Shown here in pieces: positions 8,247 to 17,756 of a stretch of 64,000 nucleotides of DNA. Location of the stretch: NCBI RefSeq assembly GCF_014076415.1, contig NZ_CP043568.1, forward strand, positions 4,464,001 to 4,528,000, in the 5' to 3' direction. The notes under the pieces were generated by a model. The model ran no database searches. It saw nothing but the letters and a program-made list of their open reading frames with translations, and was not told where the DNA came from. The first letter of the stretch is position 1. The number at the start of each line of letters is the position of its first letter. A program made the position numbers and the translations under genes. This stretch comes from Comamonas testosteroni (GTDB lineage: Bacteria > Pseudomonadota > Gammaproteobacteria > Burkholderiales > Burkholderiaceae_C).

Positions 8247-11150
8247 ATGAGCGACACCATTCAACAGCCCGGCCTCGACAGCCTCTCCAAGTCTTTTGAA
8301 CCTGCCTCCATCGAAGCCCATTGGGGGCCAGAGTGGGAAAAGCGCGGCTACGGCAATGCCGGCTATCGCGGCACGGGCAAACCCGGTACCGAAGCTACCG
8401 CTGCAGGCAACAACTTCTCCATCCAGCTGCCCCCACCCAACGTGACAGGTACGCTGCACATGGGCCACGCGTTCAACCAGACCATCATGGACTCGCTGAC
8501 ACGCTACCACCGCATGAAGGGCTACAACACGGCCTGGATTCCCGGAACCGACCACGCTGGCATCGCCACCCAGATCGTGGTGGAGCGCCAGTTGCAGACT
8601 CAAGGCGTGAGCCGCTATGACCTGGGCCGTGACGAGTTCACCAAAAAGGTCTGGGAATGGAAGGAAAAGTCCGGCAACACCATCACCACCCAGATGCGCC
8701 GCATGGGCGATACCGTGGACTGGAGCCGCGAGTACTTCACCATGGACGACAAGCTGTCCAGGGTGGTGACCGAGACTTTTGTGAAGCTGTACCAGCAAGG
8801 CCTGATCTACCGCGGCAAGCGCCTGGTGAACTGGGATCCGGTGCTGCAATCGGCCGTGTCCGACCTGGAAGTCGAGAATCAGGAAAAAGACGGTTCGCTC
8901 TGGCATATCGCCTACCCGCTGACCAGCGGTGAAGGCAATCTGGTGGTCGCCACCACCCGTCCCGAAACCATGCTGGGCGACGTGGCCGTGATGGTCCACC
9001 CCGAGGACGAGCGCTACAAGCATCTGATCGGCCAGACCGTGACCCTGCCGCTGGTAGGCCGCCAGATCCCCATCATTGCCGACGAATACGTGGACCGCGA
9101 GTTCGGCACCGGCGTGGTGAAAGTCACGCCTGCGCACGATCAGAACGACTACCAGGTGGGCCAGCGCCACAAGCTGCCCATGATCTGCGTGCTGACGCTG
9201 ACCGCCAAGATCAATGACGAAGCGCCCGAGAAATACCGCGGCATGGACCGCTTCGTGGCCCGCAAGGCCATCGTGGCCGACCTGGAAGAGCTGGGCCTGA
9301 TGGTCGAGATCAAGAAGCACAAGCTGATGGTGCCGATCTGCGATCGTACCGGCCAGGTGATCGAGCCCATGCTGACCGACCAGTGGTTCATCGCCATGAG
9401 CAAGGTCAGCGACCAGGATCCGACAGGCAAGTCCATTGCCCAGAAGGCCATCGACGCCGTGGCCTCAGGCGAAGTTCAGTTTGTGCCCGAGAACTGGGTC
9501 AACACCTACAACCAGTGGATGAACAACATCCAGGACTGGTGCATCTCGCGCCAGCTGTGGTGGGGCCACCAGATTCCGGCCTGGTATGACGAAGAAGGCA
9601 ATATCTACGTTGCCAAGAACGAAGCCGAAGCCCAGGCCCAGGCTCCCGGCAAGCAGCTGACCCGCGACGCTGACGTGCTGGACACCTGGTACTCCTCCGC
9701 CATGGTGCCTTTCAGCACCATGGGCTGGCCCGAGCAGGGCCATGCGGCCGATGACGACTTCAACCTCTACCTGCCCTCCTCGGTGCTGGTGACGGGCTAC
9801 GACATCATCTTCTTCTGGGTCGCCCGCATGATCATGATGACCACGCACTTCACGGGTCGCGTGCCGTTCAAGCATGTCTACATCCACGGCCTGGTGCGTG
9901 ATGCGCAAGGCAAGAAGATGAGCAAGTCCGAAGGCAATGTGCTGGATCCCGTGGATCTGATCGACGGCATCTCGCTGGAGCCTCTGCTGGACAAGCGCAC
10001 CACAGGCCTGCGCAAGCCCGAGACCGCGCCACAGGTGCGCAAGAACACGCAAAAGGAATTCCCCGAAGGCATCCCCGCCTATGGCGCCGATGCTCTGCGC
10101 TTCACCTTTGCGGCCCTGGCCTCGCTGGGCCGCAGCATCAACTTCGACAGCAAGCGCTGCGAGGGCTACCGCAACTTCTGCAACAAGCTCTGGAACGCCT
10201 CGCGCTTCGTGCTGATGAACTGCGAAGGCCATGACTGCGGCCTGGCATCTCACACCAAGGAGCAATGCCAGCCCGGCGGCGAGTTTGCGGGTTATATGCA
10301 CTTCAGCCAACCCGACCGCTGGATCGCCTCTCAGCTGCAAAAAGTCGAGGCCGAAGTGGCCAAGGGCTTTGCCGAGTTCCGCCTCGACAACGTGGCCAAT
10401 GCCATTTACGACTTCGTCTGGAACGAGTTCTGTGACTGGTATCTGGAAATCGCCAAGGTGCAGATCCAGACCGGCAACGAGGCCCAGCAGCGCGCCACGC
10501 GCCGCACGCTGATCCGTACGCTGGAGGCGATTCTGCGTCTGGCCCACCCCATCATTCCGTTCGTGACGGAAGAGCTGTGGCAGCAGGTCGCCCCCGTGGC
10601 CGGACTCAAGGGCGAGTCCATTGCCGTGGCACGCTACCCCGAAGCACAGCCGGAGAAGATCGACGAAGCCTCTATCGCCTACGTGGGCCGCATCAAGCAG
10701 ATGGTGGATGCCTGCCGCGCGCTGCGTGGCGAGATGGGCGTGTCGCCCGCTCAACGCCTGCCGCTGCTCACCGTGGCCGGCAATGCCGAGGATTCGGCAT
10801 TTCTGCGCGCCAATGCCGACGTGCTCAAGAACCTGGCCAAGCTCAGCGAAGTCAAGGTGTTCGATGACGAAGCAGCATGGGCTACCGCCGCACAGACCGC
10901 TCCGGTCAACGTCCTGGGCGACATCCGCCTGGCTTTGTTTGTCGAGATCGACGTGGCAGCCGAGAAGGCCCGCCTGTCCAAGGAAGCCAAGCGCCTGGAA
11001 GGCGAGATCGTCAAGGCCAACGGCAAGCTGAGCAACGAGGCCTTCTGTGCCAAGGCTCCTGCCGCAGTGCTGGAACAAGAGCGCAAGCGCCTTGCCGACT
11101 TCGGCTCGACCTTGGTCCGCATCAACGAGCAACTGGCTAGACTGGGCTGA
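8247..11150 (+). CDS. valS: Valyl-tRNA synthetase
   Basis: A 967-residue class I aminoacyl-tRNA synthetase that charges tRNA-Val. The start at MSDTIQQ is favoured because upstream residues overlap a terminator-like hairpin. The HIGH signature appears in [15 protein letters not shown], the Val-specific editing insertion is present ([19 protein letters not shown]), and the KMSKS loop reads [14 protein letters not shown]. The C-terminal coiled-coil arm typical of ValRS ([16 protein letters not shown]) closes the protein. Length and domain order are normal. It is followed 71 bp later by galU, with a terminator between them. Confidence 0.98.
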   Translation: MSDTIQQPGLDSLSKSFEPASIEAHWGPEWEKRGYGNAGYRGTGKPGTEATAAGNNFSIQLPPPNVTGTLHMGHAFNQTIMDSLTRYHRMKGYNTAWIPGTDHAGIATQIVVERQLQTQGVSRYDLGRDEFTKKVWEWKEKSGNTITTQMRRMGDTVDWSREYFTMDDKLSRVVTETFVKLYQQGLIYRGKRLVNWDPVLQSAVSDLEVENQEKDGSLWHIAYPLTSGEGNLVVATTRPETMLGDVAVMVHPEDERYKHLIGQTVTLPLVGRQIPIIADEYVDREFGTGVVKVTPAHDQNDYQVGQRHKLPMICVLTLTAKINDEAPEKYRGMDRFVARKAIVADLEELGLMVEIKKHKLMVPICDRTGQVIEPMLTDQWFIAMSKVSDQDPTGKSIAQKAIDAVASGEVQFVPENWVNTYNQWMNNIQDWCISRQLWWGHQIPAWYDEEGNIYVAKNEAEAQAQAPGKQLTRDADVLDTWYSSAMVPFSTMGWPEQGHAADDDFNLYLPSSVLVTGYDIIFFWVARMIMMTTHFTGRVPFKHVYIHGLVRDAQGKKMSKSEGNVLDPVDLIDGISLEPLLDKRTTGLRKPETAPQVRKNTQKEFPEGIPAYGADALRFTFAALASLGRSINFDSKRCEGYRNFCNKLWNASRFVLMNCEGHDCGLASHTKEQCQPGGEFAGYMHFSQPDRWIASQLQKVEAEVAKGFAEFRLDNVANAIYDFVWNEFCDWYLEIAKVQIQTGNEAQQRATRRTLIRTLEAILRLAHPIIPFVTEELWQQVAPVAGLKGESIAVARYPEAQPEKIDEASIAYVGRIKQMVDACRALRGEMGVSPAQRLPLLTVAGNAEDSAFLRANADVLKNLAKLSEVKVFDDEAAWATAAQTAPVNVLGDIRLALFVEIDVAAEKARLSKEAKRLEGEIVKANGKLSNEAFCAKAPAAVLEQERKRLADFGSTLVRINEQLARLG

Positions 11151-11175
11151 TCCCTAGTAAACTTTCGCAACGACA

Positions 11176-11200
11176 AGGCGCAGGCAACTGCGCCTTTTTT
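11176..11200 (+). terminator. Rho-independent terminator after valS
   Basis: AGGCGCAG-GCAA-CTGCGCCT stem-loop followed by a T-run, 25 bp after the valS stop. It separates valS from galU. Confidence 0.85.
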
Positions 11201-11221
11201 CCATCCAGAACAGACAAGCAC

Positions 11222-12109
11222 ATGAGCAATCAAACCCGCGTCCGCAAAGCCGTGTTCCCAGTTGCAGGCCTGGGCACCCGTTTTCTGCCCGCCACCAAGG
11301 CTTCACCCAAGGAAATGCTGCCCGTCGTGGACAAGCCGCTGATCCAGTACGCCGTGGAAGAGGCCTATGAGGCCGGAATCCGCGACATGGTCTTTGTTAC
11401 CGGCCGCAGCAAGCGGGCCATCGAAGACCATTTCGACACTTCGTACGAGCTCGAGAACGAGCTGGAGAATGCCGGCAAGCAAGCCATGCTGGACCTGGTA
11501 CGCAGCGTCAGCCCTGCCGATATGAATTGCCTGTTCGTGCGCCAGCCCCGCTCCCTGGGCCTGGGCCATGCCGTTCTGTGCGCACAACCCCTGGTCGGCA
11601 ATGAGCCCTTTGCCGTCATTCTGGCCGACGACCTGATGACAGGAGAGAATGGCGGCCCCGGCGTGATGGCGCAGATGACGGCCGCCTTCCAGAAACAGGG
11701 CCGCTCACTACTTGCTGTTCAGGAAGTTCCGCTTGAGCACACCAAGCGCTATGGCATCGTCAAGGGCGAGCCTGCAGGCGGACCTCTGATGCGCATCGAC
11801 GAGATCGTGGAGAAGCCCGCTCCCGAGAAAGCGCCATCGCGCATGGGTGTGGCCGGCCGCTACGTGCTGACTCCCGCCATCTTTGACGAGATCCGCAACC
11901 AGCCAAAGGGTGTGGGTGGCGAGATCCAGCTGACCGATGCCATCGAACGGCTGATGGCTCATGAAGCCGTCTATGCCTTCCAGTATGCGGGCAAGCGCTA
12001 TGACTGCGGCAGCAAGGAAGGCTTTTTGGAGGCCACGGTGGAACTGGCTCTGCAGCACCCCGATGTGGGTGACAGCTTTCGCGAATACCTCAAGAGCCTG
12101 AGCCTATAA
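11222..12109 (+). CDS. galU: UTP--glucose-1-phosphate uridylyltransferase
   Basis: A 295-residue GalU. The nucleotide-binding signature ([24 protein letters not shown]) is at the N-terminus, with catalytic Lys in VVDKPLIQY, the VILADDLM metal-binding Asp and IDEIVEKP further on. The enzyme makes UDP-glucose for lipopolysaccharide, capsule and trehalose synthesis. Length is normal. It stands alone between two terminators. Confidence 0.97.
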   Translation: MSNQTRVRKAVFPVAGLGTRFLPATKASPKEMLPVVDKPLIQYAVEEAYEAGIRDMVFVTGRSKRAIEDHFDTSYELENELENAGKQAMLDLVRSVSPADMNCLFVRQPRSLGLGHAVLCAQPLVGNEPFAVILADDLMTGENGGPGVMAQMTAAFQKQGRSLLAVQEVPLEHTKRYGIVKGEPAGGPLMRIDEIVEKPAPEKAPSRMGVAGRYVLTPAIFDEIRNQPKGVGGEIQLTDAIERLMAHEAVYAFQYAGKRYDCGSKEGFLEATVELALQHPDVGDSFREYLKSLSL

Positions 12110-12138
12110 GCGAAATCTACCAAAGCCGCTCTGATGAC

Positions 12139-12164
12139 AAAAGGCCTGCAAACGCAGGCCTTTT
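12139..12164. terminator. Bidirectional terminator between galU and tusA
   Basis: AAAAGGCCTGC paired with GCAGGCCTTTT around a short loop, with A-run on one side and T-run on the other, between convergent galU and tusA. Confidence 0.85.
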
Positions 12165-12179
12165 GTGCGTCTAATGCTC

Positions 12180-12407
12180 TCAGCGCCGACGCAGGATATG
12201 GATGAATTCATCACCAACCGTCTGCTGCTCGACCAGCTCGTTGCCGGTCTGCTTGGCAAAGGCCTGGAAGTCCCGGATGGAGCCGGTATCCGTGGCCACG
12301 ACCTTGAGCAATTGGCCGCTTTGCATGGCAGCCAGCGCTTTCTTGGCCTTGAGAATGGGCAGCGGACAGTTCAGGCCGCGGGTATCAACTTCTTGGTCTA
12401 CGTGCAT
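12180..12407 (-). CDS. TusA/SirA family sulfur carrier protein
   Basis: A 75-residue TusA-like protein with the signature DTRGLNCPLPILKAKKAL; the Cys of the CPxP motif carries the persulfide. E. coli TusA passes sulfur from IscS to the TusBCD relay for tRNA 2-thiouridine synthesis. Paralogues also feed molybdenum cofactor or dissimilatory sulfur pathways, so the exact target here is not fixed. The rest follows the family alpha-beta fold with a conserved ATDTGSIRDFQAFAKQTGNELV. Confidence 0.93.
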   Translation of the reverse strand: MHVDQEVDTRGLNCPLPILKAKKALAAMQSGQLLKVVATDTGSIRDFQAFAKQTGNELVEQQTVGDEFIHILRRR

Positions 12408-12475
12408 GGGGTGGATTCCTCGTCAGCACCGATTGTAGAAAAACCGGGCGCTGGCAGCGCCAGCGCGGTCTTTGC

Positions 12476-13099
12476 TCAAACCAGAGCCGGGGCCACTGTA
12501 AAGCGCGGATCCTCGCCCCAGCGTCGCACAGGCCATTTGGCAGGGTCAGGCTCGGGGTTCTGGCCGGGACGAAAAGCACCAAAACGTGGCTCGAAGCCTT
12601 TTTGCTTGATCCACTCGGCCAGAGCGTAGCCCGTGCCTGCAGGCCAGCACAGCGACTCCTGGGCCGTCTGCCAACGGTATTCCAGCAACTCGGGAGAAAG
12701 CTTCACATCCTCAGGCCGGCCTTGCACGCGCACATGGTAGGCAATCAGCACCTGATTCATGCGCAGAAACTCCGAGCAGCACAGCAGACGCAGTGCCTTC
12801 ACGCGCAGCCCCGTCTCTTCCAGAACCTCGCGGCAGATACCTGCTTCAGGCGATTCACCGGCCTCCATGAAGCCGGTGATCAGACCGAAAACGCCCTCCT
12901 GCCACAGCGCATTGCGCGCCAGCAGCACCCGGCCGTCATCACCCTCCACCACGGCCGCCAGCACCGGCGTGGGATTGCCCCAATGCGTAAACCCGCAGCT
13001 CGGGCAGCGCAGACGCTGTACCTCGCCGCTGTCCTCGCTGGCCACAATCCATTGCAGCTCAGTCGCGCAGTTGGAACAAAAGCGCACTTCATAAGCCAT
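12476..13099 (-). CDS. NUDIX hydrolase with N-terminal zinc ribbon
   Basis: A 207-residue protein. An N-terminal zinc ribbon (CSNC...CPSC) is followed by a NUDIX domain whose box reads GFMEAGESPEAGICREVLEETGL, fitting GX5EX7REUXEEXGU. The architecture resembles NudC NADH pyrophosphatases, but the SQPWPFPxS motif that marks NudC is not seen, so a broader nucleotide-sugar or dinucleotide pyrophosphatase role is possible. The start at MAYEVRF is chosen because the zinc-ribbon begins there. Confidence 0.88.
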   Translation of the reverse strand: MAYEVRFCSNCATELQWIVASEDSGEVQRLRCPSCGFTHWGNPTPVLAAVVEGDDGRVLLARNALWQEGVFGLITGFMEAGESPEAGICREVLEETGLRVKALRLLCCSEFLRMNQVLIAYHVRVQGRPEDVKLSPELLEYRWQTAQESLCWPAGTGYALAEWIKQKGFEPRFGAFRPGQNPEPDPAKWPVRRWGEDPRFTVAPALV

Positions 13100-13120
13100 G
13101 AGGCTCTCCGTATTCTTCAC

Positions 13121-13197
13121 GACTTACGCAAAACGGGTTCAGGCGAGGCGTCTGTCTCAGAAGGCAGGCCGCTGTTGCATTCTTGTTTGCGTAAGTC
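13121..13197. repeat. Small element with 12-bp terminal inverted repeats (MITE-like)
   Basis: GACTTACGCAAA at 13121-13132 is exactly inverted as TTTGCGTAAGTC at 13186-13197, enclosing 53 bp. It lies in the spacer between the NUDIX gene and cysM. The perfect terminal inversion suggests a short non-autonomous mobile element or a REP-like sequence. No coding capacity. No target duplication was recognised with confidence. Confidence 0.5.
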
Positions 13198-13296
13198 CTA
13201 TTCTTGATATTGATAGCAGTCAGCGCTTGATGGATAAGCGCTGACGGTCATTTGGAGCTTTGATTCTCTTTTGCGCTATCACGCAAAAGACATGGC

Positions 13297-14202
13297 TCAT
13301 GCCGGAAACACGCCTGTGGAGAGGTAGCGATCGCCGCGGTCGCACACCACAAACACGATGGTGGCGTTCTGCTCGCGTTTGGCAATTTCCTGAGCCACCC
13401 ACAGTGCACCGGCAGCAGAAATGCCCGCGAAAATGCCCTCTTCGCGCGCCATGCGGCGGGCCATGTCTTCGGCATCGTCCTGGGTTACATAGACCAGCTC
13501 GTCGACCAGAGAAGCGTCATAGATCTTGGGCAGATATTCCTCGGGCCACTTGCGGATGCCAGGAATGCGCGAGCCCTCGGAAGGCTGAGCGCCGATGATC
13601 TTGATATTCGGGTTCTTTTCCTTGAGGAACTTGGCCACGCCGGTAATGGTTCCGGTAGTACCCATGGCACTCACAAAGTGGGTGATCTCACCACCCGTCT
13701 GCTCCCACAGCTCCGGCCCTGTGGTTTCATAGTGGGCCCGAGGATTGTCGGGGTTGGCAAACTGGTCCAGCAGCACCCCCTTGCCCTGCGCCACCATCTG
13801 GTCGGCCAGATCGCGTGCATATTCCATGCCGCCGCTCTTGGGCGTCAGAATCAGTTCGGCACCGTAGGCCTTCATGGTCTGGGCGCGCTCGATGGACAGG
13901 TCCTCGGGCATGATCAGAATCATGCGATAGCCCTTGATGGCTGCTGCCATGGCCAAGGCAATGCCGGTGTTGCCCGACGTTGCCTCGATCAGTGCATCGC
14001 CAGGCTTGATCTCGCCGCGCTCTTCAGCACGCTGGATCATGGACAGCGCAGGCCGGTCCTTGACGGAGCCGGCAGGGTTGTTGCCTTCGAGCTTGCCCAG
14101 TACCACGTTTGCACGTTCACGGTTGGCATCCGCGCCGATGCGTTGCAATGCCACCAGCGGCGTGTGACCGATAGCATGTTCGATGGTCGAATAAGTTTTC
14201 AT
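13297..14202 (-). CDS. cysM: O-acetylserine sulfhydrylase B (cysteine synthase B)
   Basis: A 301-residue PLP enzyme of the CysK/CysM family, making cysteine from O-acetylserine and sulfide or thiosulfate. PLP Lys sits in GNNPAGSVKDRPA, the substrate loop reads EATSGNTGIALAMAA, and the phosphate-binding glycines are in SAMGTTGTITGVAKFL. The arginine-containing SEGSRIPGIRKWP loop is a CysM rather than CysK feature. Translation starts at MKTYSTIE; the upstream open frame is antisense to the tRNA. It lies divergent to tRNA-Leu, so its promoter shares the 40-bp gap. Confidence 0.95.
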   Translation of the reverse strand: MKTYSTIEHAIGHTPLVALQRIGADANRERANVVLGKLEGNNPAGSVKDRPALSMIQRAEERGEIKPGDALIEATSGNTGIALAMAAAIKGYRMILIMPEDLSIERAQTMKAYGAELILTPKSGGMEYARDLADQMVAQGKGVLLDQFANPDNPRAHYETTGPELWEQTGGEITHFVSAMGTTGTITGVAKFLKEKNPNIKIIGAQPSEGSRIPGIRKWPEEYLPKIYDASLVDELVYVTQDDAEDMARRMAREEGIFAGISAAGALWVAQEIAKREQNATIVFVVCDRGDRYLSTGVFPA

Positions 14203-14242
14203 GTCCAATACTGTGCCATAATTCGCGTCTGCGCTAAGCGAA

Positions 14243-14327
14243 GCCCGGGTGGTGAAATTGGTAGACGCAGGGGACTCAAAATCCCCCGCCGCAAGGCGTG
14301 CCGGTTCGATTCCGGCCCCGGGCACCA
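14243..14327 (+). tRNA. tRNA-Leu (anticodon CAA)
   Basis: An 85-nt class II tRNA with a long variable arm. The acceptor arms GCCCGGG and CCCGGGC pair, the anticodon stem GGGGA/TCCCC encloses CTCAAAA (anticodon CAA), the T loop is TTCGATT, and CCA is encoded. It reads UUG codons. The 3' part, from the anticodon stem on, is the prophage attachment core and was supplied by the phage on integration, leaving the tRNA functional. Confidence 0.97.
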
Positions 14328-14329
14328 CA
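14271..14329 (+). repeat. attL: left attachment core within tRNA-Leu
   Basis: These 59 bp, starting GGGACTCAAAATCC and ending GGGCACCACA, are identical to 57409-57467. The identity begins in the anticodon stem and runs through the CCA end. The right copy lacks the 5' half of the tRNA and lies 95 bp after the integrase gene, which fixes this copy as attL of an integrase-type prophage of about 43 kb. Confidence 0.95.
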
Positions 14330-14336
14330 TACTGAA

Positions 14337-14369
14337 AGCCGTTAAGTCTCAAGGACTTAGCGGCTTTTT
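14337..14369 (+). terminator. Terminator after tRNA-Leu (phage side)
   Basis: AGCCGTTAAGTC pairs with GACTTAGCGGCT (one G-U) around TCAAG, followed by TTTTTC. It lies inside attL's phage side, so the phage brings its own tRNA terminator. Confidence 0.85.
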
Positions 14370-14503
14370 CTTTGCCCATTTATTTTTTGATTCCCCCTTG
14401 CGCGTTCGTGGTTGAGTTTTGCTGCGTTCGTGAAAAGATCCGGTTGCAATGACCACTCTGCAAAAAATGGGCACCTAGCCTTAGGCCGCGGCCGATTGAT
14501 ATA

Positions 14504-14519
14504 CTGTATTTATGTACAG
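14504..14519 (+). promoter_or_regulatory. LexA box before umuDC
   Basis: CTGTATTTATGTACAG matches the gamma/beta-proteobacterial LexA consensus CTGT-N8-ACAG exactly. A TATACT -10-like hexamer overlaps it at 14500-14505. The box covers an in-frame ATG at 14512, which argues that umuD translation starts further on, at 14539. SOS induction of umuDC is the expected result. Confidence 0.85.
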
Positions 14520-14538
14520 TCATCGACTCTTGAGCGGC

Positions 14539-14952
14539 ATGCCCGTCCAACTCACTGCCTCCCCAGTTGCTTTGCCTCTGGCAGATTGCAGCGTGCGCGC
14601 AGGCTTTCCCTCACCAGCCGAGGACTTCTCAGGCAAGCGGCTAGATATTGCCGAGCTGTTGGTAGAACATCCACAGGCCACATTCCTGCTGCGCGTGGCC
14701 GGGCCGTCCATGCGCGAGTACGGCATTGATGATGGCGACATCATCGTGGTCGACCGGGCACTGCGCGCACGCCATGGCAGCATCGTCGTGGCCGTGCTTG
14801 ACAATGACTTCACCGTCAAAGTCTTGTACAACGCTGGCGGCAATTTCAGGCTCCGGGCCGGCAACCCCACCTACCCCGACATCGTCCCCAAAGAAAACCA
14901 GGAGCTGGAAATCTGGGGCGTGGTCAAGTCCTGCATCAAGCGCTTTGCATGA
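14539..14952 (+). CDS. umuD: UmuD-like S24 peptidase, DNA polymerase V subunit
   Basis: A 137-residue UmuD. The self-cleavage site is the Ala-Gly pair in VRAGFPSPAEDF, the nucleophile Ser is in AGPSMREYGI and the general base Lys in DNDFTVKVL. RecA filaments trigger cleavage to UmuD', which joins UmuC to form translesion polymerase V. The start at MPVQLTAS is chosen because an earlier ATG lies inside the LexA box. umuC follows after 6 bp. The pair lies just inside attL, so it is phage cargo rather than host. Confidence 0.92.
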   Translation: MPVQLTASPVALPLADCSVRAGFPSPAEDFSGKRLDIAELLVEHPQATFLLRVAGPSMREYGIDDGDIIVVDRALRARHGSIVVAVLDNDFTVKVLYNAGGNFRLRAGNPTYPDIVPKENQELEIWGVVKSCIKRFA

Positions 14953-14958
14953 GCATGT

Positions 14959-16257
14959 ATGTTCGCGCTTATCGATGGAAACAACTTCTACGTCAGCTGC
15001 GAGAGGGCGTTTAGACCCTCTCTGCAGGGCATTCCTGTTGTTGTCCTGAGCAATAACGACGGCTGCGCCATCTCACGCTCCGACGAGGCCAAGGCCTTGG
15101 GCGTGAAGATGGGGCAGCCATTTTTTCAGTTGCGCGACCTGGTCGAGCACAAGGGTCTGGTCTGCCTCTCTCCAAACTTTGAGCTGTACGGCGACATGAG
15201 CGACCGCATGATGTCGCTGGCTGCCGGCCTGGGGCCCACTCAAGAAATCTATAGCATCGATGAATCATTCATTGGGGATCTGGATGGCGTGCGGGATCTG
15301 ACCCGGCGCGCTTTTGCCATTAGGGCGCGCATCCTGAAATGGACCGGCATCCCCACCTGTGTGGGCCTCGCTCCCACCAAGACCCTGGCCAAACTCTGTA
15401 ATCATGTCGCCAAGGATTCGGAGCGCAAACCGGGCAGCTACCCTGCAGAGCTGCAACGGGTCTGCAACTGGGCCGAGCTGTCCGACCAGCAGCGCACCGA
15501 TATCCTCGGCCGCACGCCTGCCGGCGAGATCTGGGGCGTGGGCCGGCGCATCTCGGCCCAACTGGCCGAGCAAGGCGTGTTAACGGCGCTGGACTTGGCC
15601 AGGATGCCGGCACATGCCGCGCGCGATGGCTGGAGCGTCGTGCTCGAGCGCACGGTGCGCGAGCTGCAGGGCGTGAGTTGCATGAGCTTGGAGACAGCTC
15701 CCGCCGCAAAAAAACAGATTGCATGCACCCGCAGCTTCGGCCACCCCATCACCACCCTACCCCCACTGATTGAAGCCGTGAGCGAATTTGCAACCAGGGC
15801 CGCAGAAAAGCTGCGCGCTGGCAGCTTACGCGCAGGCGCTCTGCATGTTTTCGCGCATACCTCGCCATTCAGATCAGGCCGCAGGTTTTACGAAACGGCA
15901 GTGATTCAACTCCAGCCGCCCTCCTCCGACACCAAGGCGCTAGTGAATGCGGCCGTGCGCGGCTTGCGATCGATCTACCAGCCTGGCTACCAACTATCCA
16001 AGGCCGGCGTCATGCTGCAAGACCTGTGCCCTGCAGAAGTACAGCAAGGCGATCTGCTTTTTCAGGAACCCAGCCGCGATCAGAGCAAGCTGATGGAAGC
16101 CATGGACAAGGTCAACAAGCGCTTTGGCAAGGGCACGGTGCATGTCGCCAGCACTGGCATGCCCGAGCAGGACGAGAGCGGCTGGCGCATGCGGCAAGAA
16201 CGCCGCACACCACGCTACACCACCAAGATCGAAGACATCCCCATAGCGAGGGCCTGA
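14959..16257 (+). CDS. umuC: UmuC, Y-family DNA polymerase V catalytic subunit
   Basis: A 432-residue Y-family polymerase. Metal-binding acids are in [15 protein letters not shown] and IYSIDESF, and the finger motif [22 protein letters not shown] is intact. The helix-hairpin-helix ([14 protein letters not shown]) and little-finger domain follow, and the C-terminal DUF4113-like tail is present. It copies past lesions with low fidelity under SOS control. A small gene overlaps its stop by one base. Confidence 0.95.
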   Translation: MFALIDGNNFYVSCERAFRPSLQGIPVVVLSNNDGCAISRSDEAKALGVKMGQPFFQLRDLVEHKGLVCLSPNFELYGDMSDRMMSLAAGLGPTQEIYSIDESFIGDLDGVRDLTRRAFAIRARILKWTGIPTCVGLAPTKTLAKLCNHVAKDSERKPGSYPAELQRVCNWAELSDQQRTDILGRTPAGEIWGVGRRISAQLAEQGVLTALDLARMPAHAARDGWSVVLERTVRELQGVSCMSLETAPAAKKQIACTRSFGHPITTLPPLIEAVSEFATRAAEKLRAGSLRAGALHVFAHTSPFRSGRRFYETAVIQLQPPSSDTKALVNAAVRGLRSIYQPGYQLSKAGVMLQDLCPAEVQQGDLLFQEPSRDQSKLMEAMDKVNKRFGKGTVHVASTGMPEQDESGWRMRQERRTPRYTTKIEDIPIARA

Positions 16258-16469
16258 TGAGACGAGTCGATGCACAACAAGCCATTCTGAGCCACTGGGT
16301 CAACTGGCAAGAAAGACTGGCCGATGCCGACATGCACCCGCACCCAGGCACTGCCATGCACCTTTTTTATGAGTTCCTGCAGGCCCAGCACCCCACCTGT
16401 CTGGACTTCGCCAGCCATTCCCCCTATCTGCAAATGCGGCAGTGGCTTGCAGAAGATTGCGAGCCCTAG
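16257..16469 (+). CDS. Small hypothetical protein coupled to umuC
   Basis: A 70-residue protein starting at ATG 16257, overlapping the umuC stop (TGATG), so it is translationally coupled. It is soluble, with Trp, His and acidic residues (HWVNWQERLADADMHP; LQMRQWLAEDCEP). No family was recognised. Its position implies SOS co-expression. It ends 2 bp before the convergent end of the late operon. Confidence 0.65.
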   Translation: MRRVDAQQAILSHWVNWQERLADADMHPHPGTAMHLFYEFLQAQHPTCLDFASHSPYLQMRQWLAEDCEP

Positions 16470-16471
16470 AA

Positions 16472-16966
16472 CTATTGCAGCTGCTCGATCAGCGCCCTGT
16501 CTACCTGCACCTGCCCTTTCAGGGCGCTGACTTGGGCGTCTCGGCGCTCGACCAGTCCGACAAGCTGGCCAACCATGCCCGCGCCTCCCGCAGCAAGGGC
16601 TGCGAGTCGCTGGTGCTGATCTGCGAGATCTCTGCTGGCAGCGGCGTCACTGGCAAGCTGGGCGTTGCGGGTCGCGGCACTGCGGATGTCGTGCTGCAGG
16701 CTTGCAATGCGGGCAGCATCAGCAGCGCGGCCAGCCTCCAGGCGGGCCATTTCGTGTGTGTAGTCATGGGTGTTTTCCTGTTGGGCAGCGCCGTGCGCCA
16801 CCACGGCAACCGCTTTCGTTTCAGTAGCGACTTGCGATTGCTGGGCGATCTCTACAGCCTGCTTTGCTTGGGAAATCTCAACCTTAGCCAGCCACTGGGT
16901 CTGCACAGCCAGCAGCAGGGCAAGGGCCAGGGCCAGCCACGGCCAGATTCGAGATGCGCCGGTCAT
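16472..16966 (-). CDS. Rz-like inner-membrane spanin (i-spanin)
   Basis: A 164-residue protein with one N-terminal membrane anchor (IWPWLALALALLLAVQ) followed by a long Ala/Gln-rich coiled coil, the plan of lambda Rz. With Rz1 it fuses inner and outer membranes in the last step of lysis. ATG 16966 overlaps the lysozyme stop (ATGA). The last gene of the leftward late operon. Embedded in it in another frame is the Rz1 lipoprotein. Confidence 0.85.
   Translation of the reverse strand: MTGASRIWPWLALALALLLAVQTQWLAKVEISQAKQAVEIAQQSQVATETKAVAVVAHGAAQQENTHDYTHEMARLEAGRAADAARIASLQHDIRSAATRNAQLASDAAASRDLADQHQRLAALAAGGAGMVGQLVGLVERRDAQVSALKGQVQVDRALIEQLQ
16519..16767 (-). CDS. Rz1-like outer-membrane lipoprotein (o-spanin), nested in Rz
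   Basis: An 82-residue protein in a different frame inside the Rz gene. MTTHTKWPAWRLAALLMLP leads to a lipobox (LQAC), and the mature part is proline-rich (AVPRPATPSLPVTPLP), as in lambda Rz1. Nested Rz/Rz1 pairs are well known, so the overlap supports rather than weakens the call. The start at 16767 is chosen because it gives a normal lipoprotein signal. Confidence 0.82.
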   Translation of the reverse strand: MTTHTKWPAWRLAALLMLPALQACSTTSAVPRPATPSLPVTPLPAEISQISTSDSQPLLREARAWLASLSDWSSAETPKSAP

Positions 16967-17433
16967 GCCAGCCCCCGCTCGCACAATTGACGCTCTGCAG
17001 CACGACGCTTGACCAGGCCGGGCAGTTGCTTGCCGCCGGCGAATGTCCAGCGGCTCAGCTCGGCACAGGCGCCGTCAATGTCGCCCGCATTGGCCTTGCG
17101 CACCAAGGTGCTGCGGCAGAAGGCGTCATCGCCCACGTTGAAGGCAAAGCTCACAAAGGCCGCGCGCTGGCCATCGGTCAGCGGCACGCTGATGCAGTTC
17201 AGTGCATTGGCATGCTTGGCCAAGTCCTTGTAAAGCATCTCCTCGCACTGCTCACGAGTGAACGTCTGCCCATCGCGCAGCTCGGGGCCGGTATGCCCAG
17301 TGCAACTGGTCAACACGTTGACCGGGTCGCGGTAGCTGCGCAGCACGGTGCCCTCGTACTTCTGCACCAGGGGCACAGCCAGGGCCACGGCAGCGCCGCC
17401 AATGGCCGCAATAAGTCTTTCTTTCCAGCTCAT
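16963..17433 (-). CDS. Phage lysozyme (endolysin, GH24), probably SAR type
   Basis: A 156-residue lysozyme. The catalytic E-x8-D-x5-T triad of T4/P21-type lysozymes is present in KYEGTVLRSYRDPVNVLTSCTGH. The N-terminus (AAIGGAAVALAVPLV) is a weakly hydrophobic, Ala/Gly-rich helix as in signal-anchor-release endolysins, so export without holin pores is likely. ATG 17433 overlaps the previous stop (ATGA). Confidence 0.92.
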   Translation of the reverse strand: MSWKERLIAAIGGAAVALAVPLVQKYEGTVLRSYRDPVNVLTSCTGHTGPELRDGQTFTREQCEEMLYKDLAKHANALNCISVPLTDGQRAAFVSFAFNVGDDAFCRSTLVRKANAGDIDGACAELSRWTFAGGKQLPGLVKRRAAERQLCERGLA

Positions 17434-17747
17434 CGGCTTGTCACTCCTTTGATTGCGGTCCAAAAGCCCACACAGGCACCGCCCAGCATGACGATGGCCG
17501 CCAGAGGCTTAGCTACCTTGCCAACCCAGTTCAGCACCTTGAATGCACCCTTCATGGCGGTGAAAAACTCCAGCATTTCCGCCAGCTGCTGCTTGAGTTC
17601 CTGCAGCTCCTGACGCTCTTCATAAAGGCCCTGCGCAAGGGCTTTCAGATCGCGCTCGATGGTTGCCATGCGCTCACTCCCTTCGTCCAACCGTTCTTTA
17701 ATCTGCTCATGCTCCAGCACGGGCAGTTCATCGATTAGCTCCTCCAT
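17430..17747 (-). CDS. Phage membrane protein, holin candidate
   Basis: A 105-residue protein. The first two-thirds is a charged, heptad-rich helix (GLYEERQELQELKQQLAEMLEFF) and the C-terminal third has one hydrophobic span (AAIVMLGGACVGFWTAI). It lies between another small membrane protein and the endolysin and overlaps the latter. Position and topology fit a holin or antiholin, but no family was recognised. Confidence 0.65.
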   Translation of the reverse strand: MEELIDELPVLEHEQIKERLDEGSERMATIERDLKALAQGLYEERQELQELKQQLAEMLEFFTAMKGAFKVLNWVGKVAKPLAAIVMLGGACVGFWTAIKGVTSR

Positions 17748-17756
17748 CAGCCCCTC

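Noticed and set aside
9465..11132. Long leftward frame inside valS
   Set aside because: Shadow of valS, which has all family motifs.
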